Shown piece by piece: positions 16,866 through 25,894 of a stretch of 42,721 nucleotides of DNA. Source of the DNA: Ignavibacteriota bacterium (GTDB lineage: Bacteria; Bacteroidota; Ignavibacteria; Kapaibacteriales; UBA961); the NCBI GenBank assembly GCA_016197185.1, contig JACPWH010000008.1:1-42721 (forward strand). Direction: 5' to 3'. The position numbers and the translations under genes were made by a program. The notes under the pieces are model-generated. The model did not search any database. It was not told where the DNA came from and worked only from the letters and a program-made list of their open reading frames with translations. Within the stretch, counting starts at the first letter, position 1; each line of letters begins with the position of its first letter.

Positions 16866-18152
16866 ATGACATTTCGTTATAACTCCGGTTTTGGTAATGA
16901 ATTTGCTTCAGAGGCAATTGAAGGTTCACTCCCCAAAGGTCAAAACTCTCCTCAAAAAGCTCCTTTCGGCTTATATGCAGAACAAGTGAGCGGAACTGCA
17001 TTTACGGCACCCCGTCATACTAATCAAAGAAGTTGGTTATATCGTATCCGTCCTTCAGTAGTTCATAAACCATATAAGCAGATTACGAACGGACGCATAC
17101 GCTCTTCTCCATTTGATGAGGTGACAACTCCTCCAAATCAACTTCGCTGGAGTCCGATACCGATGCCTATGAACAAAGTAAATTTTGTAGAAGGAATTGT
17201 TACCATGGCCGGGAATGGTGATTCGACAGTTCACTCTGGTGTTGGCATTCATGTGTATGCAGCTAATGACTCTATGATTAATACTTTTTTCTATGATGCT
17301 GACGGCGAGATGCTGATTGTTCCCCAACAAGGGCGTTTGGTTATATTTACTGAAATGGGATATTTGGAAGTTGCTCCGGGTGAGATTTGTGTGATTCCAA
17401 GAGGGATAAAGTTCCGTGTAGAGCTTCCTGACGGTGCATCCCGCGGATATATTTGTGAAAATTATGGAACTATGTTCCGTTTGCCCGACTTGGGACCGAT
17501 TGGTGCCAACGGTCTTGCTAATCCCCGTGATTTTTTAACACCGGTAGCTGCATACGAAGATAAGGAAGGTGAGTTCAAAGTTATTGCAAAATTCTTAGGG
17601 AATTTATGGGAATCTCAGCTTGACCATTCGCCTCTGAATGTAGTGGCTTGGCACGGAAATTATGCGCCGTATAAATACGATCTGGCAAATTTCAATTGTA
17701 TCAATACGGTAACTTTCGATCATCCCGATCCTTCGATTTATACCGTTTTGACTGCTCCGAGCGAAATTCCAGGAACTGCCAATTGTGATTTTGTAATATT
17801 TCCTCCGCGTTGGATGGTTGCAGAGCATACCTTCCGTCCACCATGGTTTCATCGTAACTTTATGAATGAGTTTATGGGATTGATATTTGGTGCGTATGAT
17901 GCAAAAGCCGAAGGATTTGTTCCGGGTGGATGCAGTTTGCATAATTGTATGTCAGGCCACGGACCCGATGCAGCTACATACCAAAAGGCGAGTACTTCTG
18001 AACTTAAACCGCACTACTTGGATAATACTTTGGCGTTTATGTTTGAAACAAGGTTTGTATGCCGCCCAACAAAATATGCTCTTGAAAACGGTGAATTGCA
18101 AATGGATTATTTCGAATGCTGGCAAGGCTTAAAGCCTGAGTTTGGAAGGTAA
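16866..18152 (+). CDS. hmgA: Homogentisate 1,2-dioxygenase
   Basis: A 428-residue enzyme of the normal length. It opens the ring of homogentisate with O2 to maleylacetoacetate in tyrosine and phenylalanine breakdown, using a single Fe(II). The start [17 protein letters not shown] and [30 protein letters not shown] are family hallmarks. The iron ligands line up exactly with human HGD (H335, E341, H371) at H329, E335 and H365, an even offset of six, in [15 protein letters not shown] and [10 protein letters not shown]. The start at ATG 16866 follows AAGGAA; an upstream in-frame extension to 16800 is rejected. The usual partners (hppD, fahA, maiA) are absent from the window, so the rest of the pathway must be elsewhere. 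Confidence 0.97.
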   Translation: MTFRYNSGFGNEFASEAIEGSLPKGQNSPQKAPFGLYAEQVSGTAFTAPRHTNQRSWLYRIRPSVVHKPYKQITNGRIRSSPFDEVTTPPNQLRWSPIPMPMNKVNFVEGIVTMAGNGDSTVHSGVGIHVYAANDSMINTFFYDADGEMLIVPQQGRLVIFTEMGYLEVAPGEICVIPRGIKFRVELPDGASRGYICENYGTMFRLPDLGPIGANGLANPRDFLTPVAAYEDKEGEFKVIAKFLGNLWESQLDHSPLNVVAWHGNYAPYKYDLANFNCINTVTFDHPDPSIYTVLTAPSEIPGTANCDFVIFPPRWMVAEHTFRPPWFHRNFMNEFMGLIFGAYDAKAEGFVPGGCSLHNCMSGHGPDAATYQKASTSELKPHYLDNTLAFMFETRFVCRPTKYALENGELQMDYFECWQGLKPEFGR

Positions 18153-18285
18153 AGAGGGGAGTGGAATCTGGAATTATTTTAGTCGTAATGCGTGAAACAG
18201 CATTCTTTTACAATTTTCTATTTGAAAGACAGTTATCGAAACAATTTCTTCAAATCGTCAAAAAAAAATACTGCAATTAGTAGTT

Positions 18286-19998
18286 GTGTATGCTCTCCTA
18301 TCAGGTATGTGGATATTCTTTTCAGAAAAACTTATAGTATTTCTCTTTGCCGATAGTTTTGAGAAATTACAAGGATATTCAATTGGCAAGGGAATGTTTT
18401 TCGTTGCCACTACTTCATGGCTCTTTTACTTGTTTTGTAGGAAATGGCAGCGATATTTAGAAAAAGTTGAAGTGAATCTGGTTGAACATAAGCAAGAAGC
18501 AGTAAATGAAGAATCAAAATACAAAAGTGTTTTTGATGTTGCTAATGATGCACTGTTTATCATTGACCGCGAAAATCTGAAATTTATTGAAGTTAATGAA
18601 ACCGCGTGCAAAATGTATGGTTATAAGAGGGATGAATTTTTTAACGATTTGATTGTTCTTGATTTATCTGCTCAGCTTACCGAATCAAAGTTGGCAATTG
18701 CTCAGGAAGCTGTTCGTGTTGAATACAGACTTCACAAAAAATCTGACGGAACGAAGTTTCCGGTTGATATAACTATGACTTATTTCATGTTGAACAATCA
18801 TCCTGTTATGGCAGTATCTATTCGAGATATGACAACTCATTTCGAACTTGTAAAAAATCTTAAAAACAATGAACAAGAGTACATTAATGCCCAGATAATG
18901 GGAAATATTGGAAGCTGGAATTGGGATATGCGTACAAATGTTGTTTCGTGGTCTCCGGGGCTGTACAGGATTTTTGGAATTTCTCCTGAGGTTCATCCTA
19001 GTTCGGAAAAAGAGTACTTTTCTCTAATTCATCCTGATGACAGGGAAATGGTAGAAGAAAAAATCAACGGACTTTATGAAAATTTTCAACCTGCCTTATG
19101 GGAATCACGAATTATTCGTCCGAGCGGTGAGATACGGTATTTAATGTCCCAATGTATTATTGTAACAGATGAAATGGGAGTTCCTATTGAGCTTGTAGGG
19201 ACTGATGCGGATATTACCGACAGCAAAATAGCAGAGAATGAAATTCTTAAGCTTAATCATGAGCTTGAAGATCGTGTTGAAGAGCGTACTCGTGAACTAA
19301 TGATGAGCATTGATGAAAAAGATGAAATACTCGGAATCGCAGCTCATGATTTGAGAAATCCCATAGGTGGTATTTTGTTGCAAAGCGGACTGATTAAAAT
19401 GTACTGTGAAAAGGGACGTATAGACGAAGCTCGAAACAGAATTGGAGAAATTGAAAAATCAGTTGAACGAATGAATGATATTATTACCAACCTTCTGAAT
19501 ACTCATGCTTTAGAATCGGGTAAATATACCATTGAACTAACATCCTTCGACTCACAGGATTTAATCAAAAATGCCATAGATATGTTCCAAGAACAGGCTT
19601 TATTGAGAAATATTCAGATTCATTGGAAGAAAAACAGTAATATGTCGATATATGCAGACAGTAAAGCTTTTTTGGATGTTATTGAAAATCTAATTTCAAA
19701 TGCGATAAAGTACTCACCTCTCGAAAAAAATATATGGATTAATACTGAAAATGAAAATAATAAGGTAAGGGTGAGTATTAAAGATGAAGGACCGGGAATT
19801 ACAGATGAGGATAAATCAAAACTATTTAAGAAATTTGCTCGACTTTCAGCAAAACCTACGGGTGGTGAAAGTTCAACAGGTTTAGGACTTTCAATCGTTA
19901 AGAAATTAGTAGAAGCAATGCATGGAAACGTTTGGGCAGAAAGTAATAAGGGAGAAGGTGCAACTTTTATAGTTGAACTGCCTGTATCTTTGAATTAG
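18286..19998 (+). CDS. Membrane PAS-PAS sensor histidine kinase
   Basis: A 570-residue hybrid-free sensor kinase. Two membrane helices (about 1-20 and 34-50) precede PAS 1 (75-190, KSVFDVANDALFIIDRENLKF) and a PAS_3-type second PAS (200-315, GNIGSWNWDMRTNVVSWSPG), a coiled linker, HisKA with the H-box GIAAHDLRNPIGG, and HATPase with N-box NLISNAIKYS, DEGPGI and GLGLSI. It is a full sensor kinase without receiver, so a separate response regulator is needed, but none is next to it. The only standard start in frame is GTG 18286, inside the first membrane helix; upstream codons in the same frame (SSNRQKKILQLVV) look like the natural N-terminus. A run of nine A (18260-18268) lies there and may hide an indel. 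Confidence 0.9.
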   Translation: MYALLSGMWIFFSEKLIVFLFADSFEKLQGYSIGKGMFFVATTSWLFYLFCRKWQRYLEKVEVNLVEHKQEAVNEESKYKSVFDVANDALFIIDRENLKFIEVNETACKMYGYKRDEFFNDLIVLDLSAQLTESKLAIAQEAVRVEYRLHKKSDGTKFPVDITMTYFMLNNHPVMAVSIRDMTTHFELVKNLKNNEQEYINAQIMGNIGSWNWDMRTNVVSWSPGLYRIFGISPEVHPSSEKEYFSLIHPDDREMVEEKINGLYENFQPALWESRIIRPSGEIRYLMSQCIIVTDEMGVPIELVGTDADITDSKIAENEILKLNHELEDRVEERTRELMMSIDEKDEILGIAAHDLRNPIGGILLQSGLIKMYCEKGRIDEARNRIGEIEKSVERMNDIITNLLNTHALESGKYTIELTSFDSQDLIKNAIDMFQEQALLRNIQIHWKKNSNMSIYADSKAFLDVIENLISNAIKYSPLEKNIWINTENENNKVRVSIKDEGPGITDEDKSKLFKKFARLSAKPTGGESSTGLGLSIVKKLVEAMHGNVWAESNKGEGATFIVELPVSLN

Positions 19999-20021
19999 AA
20001 TAAATTAATGCCTTTTCGTAT

Positions 20022-20477
20022 ATGAAAGCAATTACTTTTTCAATAGTTCAGCACAATTCAGAACTCTACAAGCAAACTGTGGAATTACGATTTGAAATAT
20101 TGCGTCGTCCGCTTGGTTTGGAATTTACCGATGAACAGCTTGCTGCAGAGATAAACGATATTCACCTTGCAGGATACGATGAATACTGTATAATATGCTG
20201 CTGCTTACTCTTAACACCGATTGACAACAATATTGTCCAAATGCGGCAAGTATCCGTAGCCGCTCATGAACAAGGCAAAGGGACAGGAAGGCAATTAGTA
20301 GAATATTCGGAAGTAATCGCTCTTCAAAATGGGTTTAAGGAAATGATCCTTCATGCCAGAGATACTGCTGTTGAGTTTTATCTAAAACTTGGCTACGAAC
20401 TTGTAGGGAAGCCGTTTGTGGAAGTGGGGATTCCACATCGGCAAATGAGAAAAGACTTATTCGTAAACCTTATCTAA
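20022..20477 (+). CDS. GNAT-family acetyltransferase (ElaA-like)
   Basis: A 151-residue acetyltransferase with VQMRQVSVAAHEQGKGTGRQ (motif A, Q-x-x-G-x-G as EQGKGTG) and VEFYLKLGYELVG (motif B). The N-terminus LYKQTVELRFEILRRPLGLEF is typical of ElaA-like enzymes. A cysteine-rich stretch EYCIICCCLLL (around 55-64) is unusual. The substrate is unknown. It lies 23 bases after the kinase gene and 7 bases before the rhomboid gene, so the three may be one operon. Confidence 0.85.
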   Translation: MKAITFSIVQHNSELYKQTVELRFEILRRPLGLEFTDEQLAAEINDIHLAGYDEYCIICCCLLLTPIDNNIVQMRQVSVAAHEQGKGTGRQLVEYSEVIALQNGFKEMILHARDTAVEFYLKLGYELVGKPFVEVGIPHRQMRKDLFVNLI

Positions 20478-20484
20478 AATAATT

Positions 20485-21135
20485 ATGGATTTTCCTCCTA
20501 TTACTTCCTTGCTTGTTGTCGTGAACGGTATTTTCACATACATGGGCTTCACGAATCCACAAGTTTATGCCAAATATCTCTTTCATACAGGTAGCATCCG
20601 TCATAATAATGAGTATTATAGGTTGGTTACATCTGGTTTCCTCCATGCAGATTGGGCACATTTGCTGTTTAATATGTTCAGTTTGTTTTCTTTCTGTAGA
20701 GTAAGCGAGGGAATTATAGGTCCAATTCCGACGCTGATTATTTATATAGGAAGTTTGATAATAGGGAATTTGATTACATTGATGGTCAATTATAGAAATG
20801 ATGATTATCATGCAGTCGGTGCTTCAGGTGCAGTTTCGGGTATGATATTCTCCGGTGTATTACTTATGCCGGATAGCAGGATGGGACTTTTACTGTTTCC
20901 GGTTATGATGCCGGCTTGGGTATTTGCCCTTGTCTATATTGGTTTTTCGATGTATGGAATGAAATCCGGTCGTGATAATATCGGGCATGAAGCACATCTC
21001 GGAGGTGCATTGGGAGGAGTGTTGCTCACTGTTGCGATATTCCCTGAAATTATTGCTATGGAACCGCTATTGTTTGCTGCTTTAGTAATTCCATGTGTTG
21101 GAGTGCTTGCTTGGGGGGCTCTGAGAAGAAGATAG
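20485..21135 (+). CDS. Rhomboid-family intramembrane serine protease
   Basis: A 216-residue polytopic membrane protein with about six helices. The catalytic serine is S114 in GASGAVSG, and the histidine is H171 in HEAHLGGALGG; FLHADWAHLLFNMFSLFSF (52-70) is the conserved loop and helix 2 motif (HxxxHxxFNM type). Rhomboids cut substrate membrane helices within the bilayer. The length is usual for short bacterial rhomboids with no extra soluble domain. The gene ends 18 bases before the convergent DUF4397 gene. Substrate cannot be inferred. Confidence 0.93.
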   Translation: MDFPPITSLLVVVNGIFTYMGFTNPQVYAKYLFHTGSIRHNNEYYRLVTSGFLHADWAHLLFNMFSLFSFCRVSEGIIGPIPTLIIYIGSLIIGNLITLMVNYRNDDYHAVGASGAVSGMIFSGVLLMPDSRMGLLLFPVMMPAWVFALVYIGFSMYGMKSGRDNIGHEAHLGGALGGVLLTVAIFPEIIAMEPLLFAALVIPCVGVLAWGALRRR

Positions 21136-21153
21136 CCATTTATTCAATTAAGC

Positions 21154-22179
21154 TTATTCTCCAATTATCATCGGGTATATCTCCTGTTCAGGTTTTCGCG
21201 CATTTACGACGATAAAGTAGATACCTTTACCAATATTCACCATAGAAATAAAAGTTTGTTCATCATTGTGTTTTGTAGAATTCACCAATCTTCCCATAGA
21301 ATCAAACATACAAATATCTTCACCGAAAGGATTGTTACTTCCTATACTTATGGAAGAACTTGTTTTGAGGAAAGTATAGTTTGATTCACATTCTTTACTT
21401 TCAGTAAATGATGTAATTTTTTGAAAATCAATAATAGTGCCATTAGGCCTTGCACCAAAAATTCCGAGATTTTGACCGTTATTATTATTGGTGGAATTAT
21501 AAAAGCCTGAAAAAAACACTACTATCGATTGCTCGCCAAGCCCTGTTAGATTTACGGGAATCTCTCTTAGGATAATTTGATTGCTTGGAGTTAGCAAAAG
21601 AAAATTATAGTTAGTCGTAGGCATAACTATATCTAAAGGAGTAATAGACCCGAAAGTCATATTTGACAATAGGGGAGCGACATCTTTTGCTACAAGATTC
21701 ACCTCTGGCATATCTGTACATCCGTTAGCTATTCTTACCGGAATTTCACTTTTTCCCTCATACGTTTGCTTGATATTTTCAAGAACAAGTGCTGAAAGTG
21801 CTATAGATTTACCGGAAGGATTTGGTTCGTAATGTATTGTATCCTCAACTCCTTGCAGGAGAATAGAACTGCTTTTACCGCTTTCAACATGAATTGAAAA
21901 AGTACGTAAAGTTTCTGCTACAGAATTGCTCGGTGATCGAGCAATTTGAAGTTTTAATACTGAATCAGATTCTACTGTAAAGAATGGGGTGGCTTCCCGA
22001 AATGATAAACCGGAGAGTATCTTATTATCGTTCAGATAGAGGTCAATTTTGTTAAGTGAAGTGTCGGGGGAATTATGGATTATTTGGATTCTGGCTTTCT
22101 CTTCGGCATAGCTTCTAACTACAGTAAAAGAACACTGTGCAGATGAAAAGAAGAAAAAAATGAAAAAATAACGAAGCAT
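21154..22179 (-). CDS. DUF4397-type secreted protein with T9SS tail
   Basis: A 341-residue exported protein. After an N-terminal hydrophobic signal (MLRYFFIFFFFSSAQCSFTV), the segment ARIQIIHNSPDTSLNKIDLY matches the start of DUF4397 domains, beta-sandwich modules of unknown function found on surface proteins. The C-terminal part (about 270-341) looks like a type IX sorting tail: ISIGSNNPFGEDICMFDSMG and GKGIYFIVVNARK. The phenylalanine run in the signal is unusual but acceptable. The acyltransferase lies just upstream on the same strand, 12 bases away. Confidence 0.75.
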   Translation of the reverse strand: MLRYFFIFFFFSSAQCSFTVVRSYAEEKARIQIIHNSPDTSLNKIDLYLNDNKILSGLSFREATPFFTVESDSVLKLQIARSPSNSVAETLRTFSIHVESGKSSSILLQGVEDTIHYEPNPSGKSIALSALVLENIKQTYEGKSEIPVRIANGCTDMPEVNLVAKDVAPLLSNMTFGSITPLDIVMPTTNYNFLLLTPSNQIILREIPVNLTGLGEQSIVVFFSGFYNSTNNNNGQNLGIFGARPNGTIIDFQKITSFTESKECESNYTFLKTSSSISIGSNNPFGEDICMFDSMGRLVNSTKHNDEQTFISMVNIGKGIYFIVVNARKPEQEIYPMIIGE

Positions 22180-22190
22180 TATAAATTTGA

Positions 22191-23321
22191 TTATTTGGGA
22201 GAAATCCGAAATAACTTTCTTACTGCAGCCATTCCATAATAATGCTTCAAATCAAGCATCGGCTTTTCAATCCAAAAATAACTTGGAATTGCAAAAACCA
22301 ATGTTGCAATAAAACAAACAATTGTATAAAGAGTAAATCCCCAATGGTTCACACCGAGTGCAGTCATAATATTTTGCAGGGGGAAAGCGTAAATATAAAA
22401 ACCATAGGAGAAATCACCACGTTTATCAAAATTTTGAAAAGGCAGACGAAGCGCAAGCCAAATCATTATATATGGCAGTGTTAGTGCTTCAAGTTCGCGT
22501 GTATAAGTTATATCCTTTTGGAAAAATCCATACCCGCTTCCGACAATATATATTGTTAAAAGCAACAAACATAGTTTACCGCTATAAGGAATCTTTTCTC
22601 TAAAAAGATAAAAAACAGAACCTGCAAAAAAGAATGGCGAATAACGGAGAAACGTTACAATAAACGTATGATTTGTAATCATCGCTACACTGTTTGGGGC
22701 ATGAATACACAGAAATTGGAGTGTCCAAATTACTATTGTTATTACAAGGACTATCCACCGCTGCCTTCGCAGAATACCGAATACGCCATAAGCACCTATT
22801 CCTAAATAGCAAATAAATTCATGAATAAGTGACCAAAGTGAACCGTTAAAAATATGGTAACCGGGTGCGGGTGTTCCTGAGATTGACCACTGACGCATAA
22901 GGAGAAAAAAGTTGACTGTTATATAACGGACAGGAGAATCCTCAGTTGCGAAAAAACCGACTAACACGCCACGTTCGATGAAAAACAAAAAGGGAGCAAA
23001 TAAAAACGCACAAATTATCAAGCACACCCAAAATGCAGGTAGTATCCTTAGAAAACGATGCCACATATACTTCCACAGATTATCTGTCGATAAATAGCTG
23101 CGAGTTATTAAAAAACCACTCAGTGCAAAAAAACCTGCAACAGATAGTGTACCGAGAGTTGTGCCATGACGGGTGTAAAGTATAAATGGGTCATCATCAG
23201 GAAATCCGCCAATAGGGAGACCGTGTGAAACCAATACCAAAGCTGCAAGAGTGAATCGTAAGAATCCGAAACTATTATGTTTAGGATTAAAACTGTCAAG
23301 AAGCGTCGGTGTAGATTTCAT
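22191..23321 (-). CDS. Acyltransferase 3 family membrane protein
   Basis: A 376-residue polytopic protein with about ten membrane helices. The N-terminus HNSFGFLRFTLAALVLVSHG carries the R-x(n)-H motif of Acyltransferase 3 (OafA/OatA-like) enzymes, and the region SLWSLIHEFICYLGIGAYG and FWIEKPMLDLK at the end are also typical. These enzymes O-acylate polysaccharides, lipids or peptidoglycan using acyl-CoA. I start at ATG 23321 (MKSTPTLLDSFNPKHN); the open frame extends to 23570, overlapping the divergent malQ start, and its extra 83 residues look non-coding. There is no SGNH domain. The acceptor is unknown. Confidence 0.85.
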   Translation of the reverse strand: MKSTPTLLDSFNPKHNSFGFLRFTLAALVLVSHGLPIGGFPDDDPFILYTRHGTTLGTLSVAGFFALSGFLITRSYLSTDNLWKYMWHRFLRILPAFWVCLIICAFLFAPFLFFIERGVLVGFFATEDSPVRYITVNFFLLMRQWSISGTPAPGYHIFNGSLWSLIHEFICYLGIGAYGVFGILRRQRWIVLVITIVIWTLQFLCIHAPNSVAMITNHTFIVTFLRYSPFFFAGSVFYLFREKIPYSGKLCLLLLTIYIVGSGYGFFQKDITYTRELEALTLPYIMIWLALRLPFQNFDKRGDFSYGFYIYAFPLQNIMTALGVNHWGFTLYTIVCFIATLVFAIPSYFWIEKPMLDLKHYYGMAAVRKLFRISPK

Positions 23322-23437
23322 GAGATAAAAACTCAATTGAACGGAATAAATGTGAATTGTTTGTATTTTTGAAAAGAAAAGTAGTGATTTTATAGCATCG
23401 TACTTCACAAATATACTCACAAATATAACGCTTTTTG

Positions 23438-24940
23438 ATGATACTTTCCCGACGTTCAAGCGGCATATTACTGCATATAAGTTCACTTCCCTCCGTTTTC
23501 GGCATAGGTGATTTCGGTTCGGGTGCATACCACTTTGCAGATGTTCTTGCCAAATCAGGTCAGAAAGCATGGCAAATTCTGCCGCTTACACCCACTGACG
23601 AAGCAAGCGGGAACTCACCCTACAGCAGTTCATCATTAATGGCAGGGAACACACTTTTTATCAGTCCTGAAATTTTACAAAAAGATGAATTGCTCACCCG
23701 TCAGAATTTACGTGATAATCCTGAGTTTAGGGATAATAATGTTGATTTCAAAGAAGTGTATTCATTTAAAAAGTATTTGTTCGATATTGCTTTCGACAAT
23801 TTTCAAAGCAAAACGGAGAATGCAAAAGATTACGAACAATTCTGTTTTGATAACGCCTTATGGTTGGATGACTACGCTCTCTATGTTGCTCTAAAAAAGC
23901 ATTTTAAAGGGGTAGGGTGGTGGGAATGGAGTGAACCCCTGCTGAAAAGAGAAAAAACTGCGCTGTCGATAGCAACTGCTGCTCATACTCAAACCATAGA
24001 ACAGGAAAAATTCCTCCAATTTCAGTTTTTCAAACAATGGAACGCACTAAAGAAATATTGTAATTCTAAACATATAGCAATCATTGGCGATGCACCCATC
24101 TATTGCAGTCACGACAGTGCAGATGTGTGGTCGAACACACCTCTATTCAATCTTGATTCAAACGGAAAGCCTATTACTGTTGCTGGTGTCCCCCCCGATT
24201 ATTTTAGTACACAAGGTCAAAGATGGGGCAATCCTATCTACAAATGGGATGAAATGAAAAAAAATGGTTACGAATGGTGGATTAATAGAATGCAACATAA
24301 TTTTACATTGTATGATTTAGTAAGAATTGATCATTTCAGAGGACTTGTTGCATATTGGGAAATTCCTTCAAAAGAAAAAACGGCTATAAACGGACAATGG
24401 AAAACTGCTCCTGCTGAAGATTTTTTGACAGCACTAACATCATATTTTACGCATTTTCCTGTAATAGCTGAAGATTTAGGGATGATTACTGAGGATGTAA
24501 AGCAAATTATGAACAGGTTTTCTTTACCCGGAATGAAGGTTCTCCAATTTGCATTCGGCGATTCACCGGACAACCCATATTTACCTCACAATTATACTCA
24601 TAATTCTGTGGTATATTCAGGGACACATGATAATAATACTACCGTTGGATGGTATAAAAATGAAGTTGACGGTAATGTAAAGTCAGCAATTCAAAAATAT
24701 ATAGGGGCTAAATCAAATTCGAAAAGCTTACATAATGATTTTATACGTCTTGCTCATAGTTCTGTTGCCGGACTCTCGATAACTCCCCTACAAGATGTGT
24801 TGGGATTAGGTGCAGAGTCAAGGATGAACACTCCATCTACACGAAAAGGAAATTGGGAATGGAGAGTTGAAAAATCATATTTAAACAGTAGGAATTTTAA
24901 TGTATTAAAACATCTAACCGAGATATACGGTCGTTCTTAA
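23438..24940 (+). CDS. malQ: 4-alpha-glucanotransferase (amylomaltase)
   Basis: A 500-residue GH77 enzyme of normal length. It moves alpha-1,4-glucan chains between donor and acceptor in maltodextrin and glycogen metabolism. It begins with SRRSSGILLHISSLPSVFGIGDFG, the conserved N-terminal segment of MalQ. The catalytic residues are D298 in RIDHFRGL (nucleophile), E345 in AEDLG (acid/base) and D398 in SGTHDNNTTVGW. The ATG at 23438 follows a TTG codon that could also be a start; ATG is preferred. The acyltransferase is divergent with a 116-base shared region. No other glycogen genes are near. Confidence 0.95.
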   Translation: MILSRRSSGILLHISSLPSVFGIGDFGSGAYHFADVLAKSGQKAWQILPLTPTDEASGNSPYSSSSLMAGNTLFISPEILQKDELLTRQNLRDNPEFRDNNVDFKEVYSFKKYLFDIAFDNFQSKTENAKDYEQFCFDNALWLDDYALYVALKKHFKGVGWWEWSEPLLKREKTALSIATAAHTQTIEQEKFLQFQFFKQWNALKKYCNSKHIAIIGDAPIYCSHDSADVWSNTPLFNLDSNGKPITVAGVPPDYFSTQGQRWGNPIYKWDEMKKNGYEWWINRMQHNFTLYDLVRIDHFRGLVAYWEIPSKEKTAINGQWKTAPAEDFLTALTSYFTHFPVIAEDLGMITEDVKQIMNRFSLPGMKVLQFAFGDSPDNPYLPHNYTHNSVVYSGTHDNNTTVGWYKNEVDGNVKSAIQKYIGAKSNSKSLHNDFIRLAHSSVAGLSITPLQDVLGLGAESRMNTPSTRKGNWEWRVEKSYLNSRNFNVLKHLTEIYGRS

Positions 24941-25016
24941 TGCTTGGCTGTTCGCTAAAATCCTACTAATTTGCTTTATGTAATCATATTCAGATTGAAA
25001 TATCATCATTAATATT

Positions 25017-25745
25017 ATGAAAAACCACTACCTTCTAATTTTACTTTCTGCCCTTACTGTTGTTTTGATTTCCTGTGAAAATAGAAAAGATAATGAATCG
25101 GCAACGTTTGATTCAACAAAAAAGGCTCCATCGCAAATGCTTTATTCTGATCAAAATACAGCAGATCGTAATGCTCCTCTCGATACAATCATACCTTCTG
25201 TCGAAAAAAAATATTTAATTTCATCAGGTATTTTAACAATGAAAGTTGATATTTCAGGTATTAAATCTACTATGAATACTATTGTGTATTTCGACCGCTA
25301 CGGAAATCGTGAATGCACCGAAACATCAAATACTCAAGATATGGGAAATGGAAACATTATTAAAACTCAGAATCTGTCGTTTAATGCTGATGGTTATATT
25401 TATAGAATCGATCTTGTTGCCAGAACGGGAACAAAAGCTAAGTATAACCCTAAAGCAATGACAGGCGGTTTTAGTTTTGCCGGGTTGACCGACAAAATCA
25501 GAAAACAATATAATATAAAAAAAATAGGTACATCCATTGTTTTAGGAAAACAATGCGACCAATATTCAATGAACGCAGGCGATATGAGAGGAGAATTTGA
25601 TGTGTGGAAAAACCTGACTCTCAATCTTACCACACAAACCGGCGGGCTCATTACAAGAGTAACGACTACCAAATTAGAAGAGAATGTATCAATCCCAAAG
25701 GATAAATTTACTGTCCCAAGCGATGTTAAAATAACCGAACGTTAA
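25017..25745 (+). CDS. Lipoprotein, LolA/DUF4412-like, unknown function
   Basis: A 242-residue predicted lipoprotein; MKNHYLLILLSALTVVLISC ends in lipobox LISC (Cys20). The mature part is beta-rich, with ISSGILTMKVDISG, FDRYGNRECTET and KIGTSIVLGKQCDQYSMNAG, a pattern (repeated beta-strands around a polar cup) that recalls LolA-like or DUF4412 domains, but no specific residues confirm this. A low-complexity linker (residues 25-60, S, T, D, N-rich) joins lipid and domain. It stands alone before valS, 149 bases away. I do not know its role. Confidence 0.6.
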   Translation: MKNHYLLILLSALTVVLISCENRKDNESATFDSTKKAPSQMLYSDQNTADRNAPLDTIIPSVEKKYLISSGILTMKVDISGIKSTMNTIVYFDRYGNRECTETSNTQDMGNGNIIKTQNLSFNADGYIYRIDLVARTGTKAKYNPKAMTGGFSFAGLTDKIRKQYNIKKIGTSIVLGKQCDQYSMNAGDMRGEFDVWKNLTLNLTTQTGGLITRVTTTKLEENVSIPKDKFTVPSDVKITER

Positions 25746-25894
25746 AAATGGATTGAAAAAATACTTTAAAAAGTACTTTGTATCCATTAAAGAAACCTCA
25801 CCAAATCAATAGTTACTATAAAATGTCCGTAAAAAATCGTATTTTTCGCGTGGAATTTTGTTGTTTAAATAATTTATTTGTGTAAAAAGACCGA

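Noticed and set aside
23322-23570. 83-codon N-terminal extension of the acyltransferase
   Set aside because: It overlaps the divergent malQ start and is not protein-like; the ATG at 23321 leads directly into the conserved domain.
25746-25894. T-box leader before valS
   Set aside because: No T-box sequence or terminator/antiterminator pair is seen.
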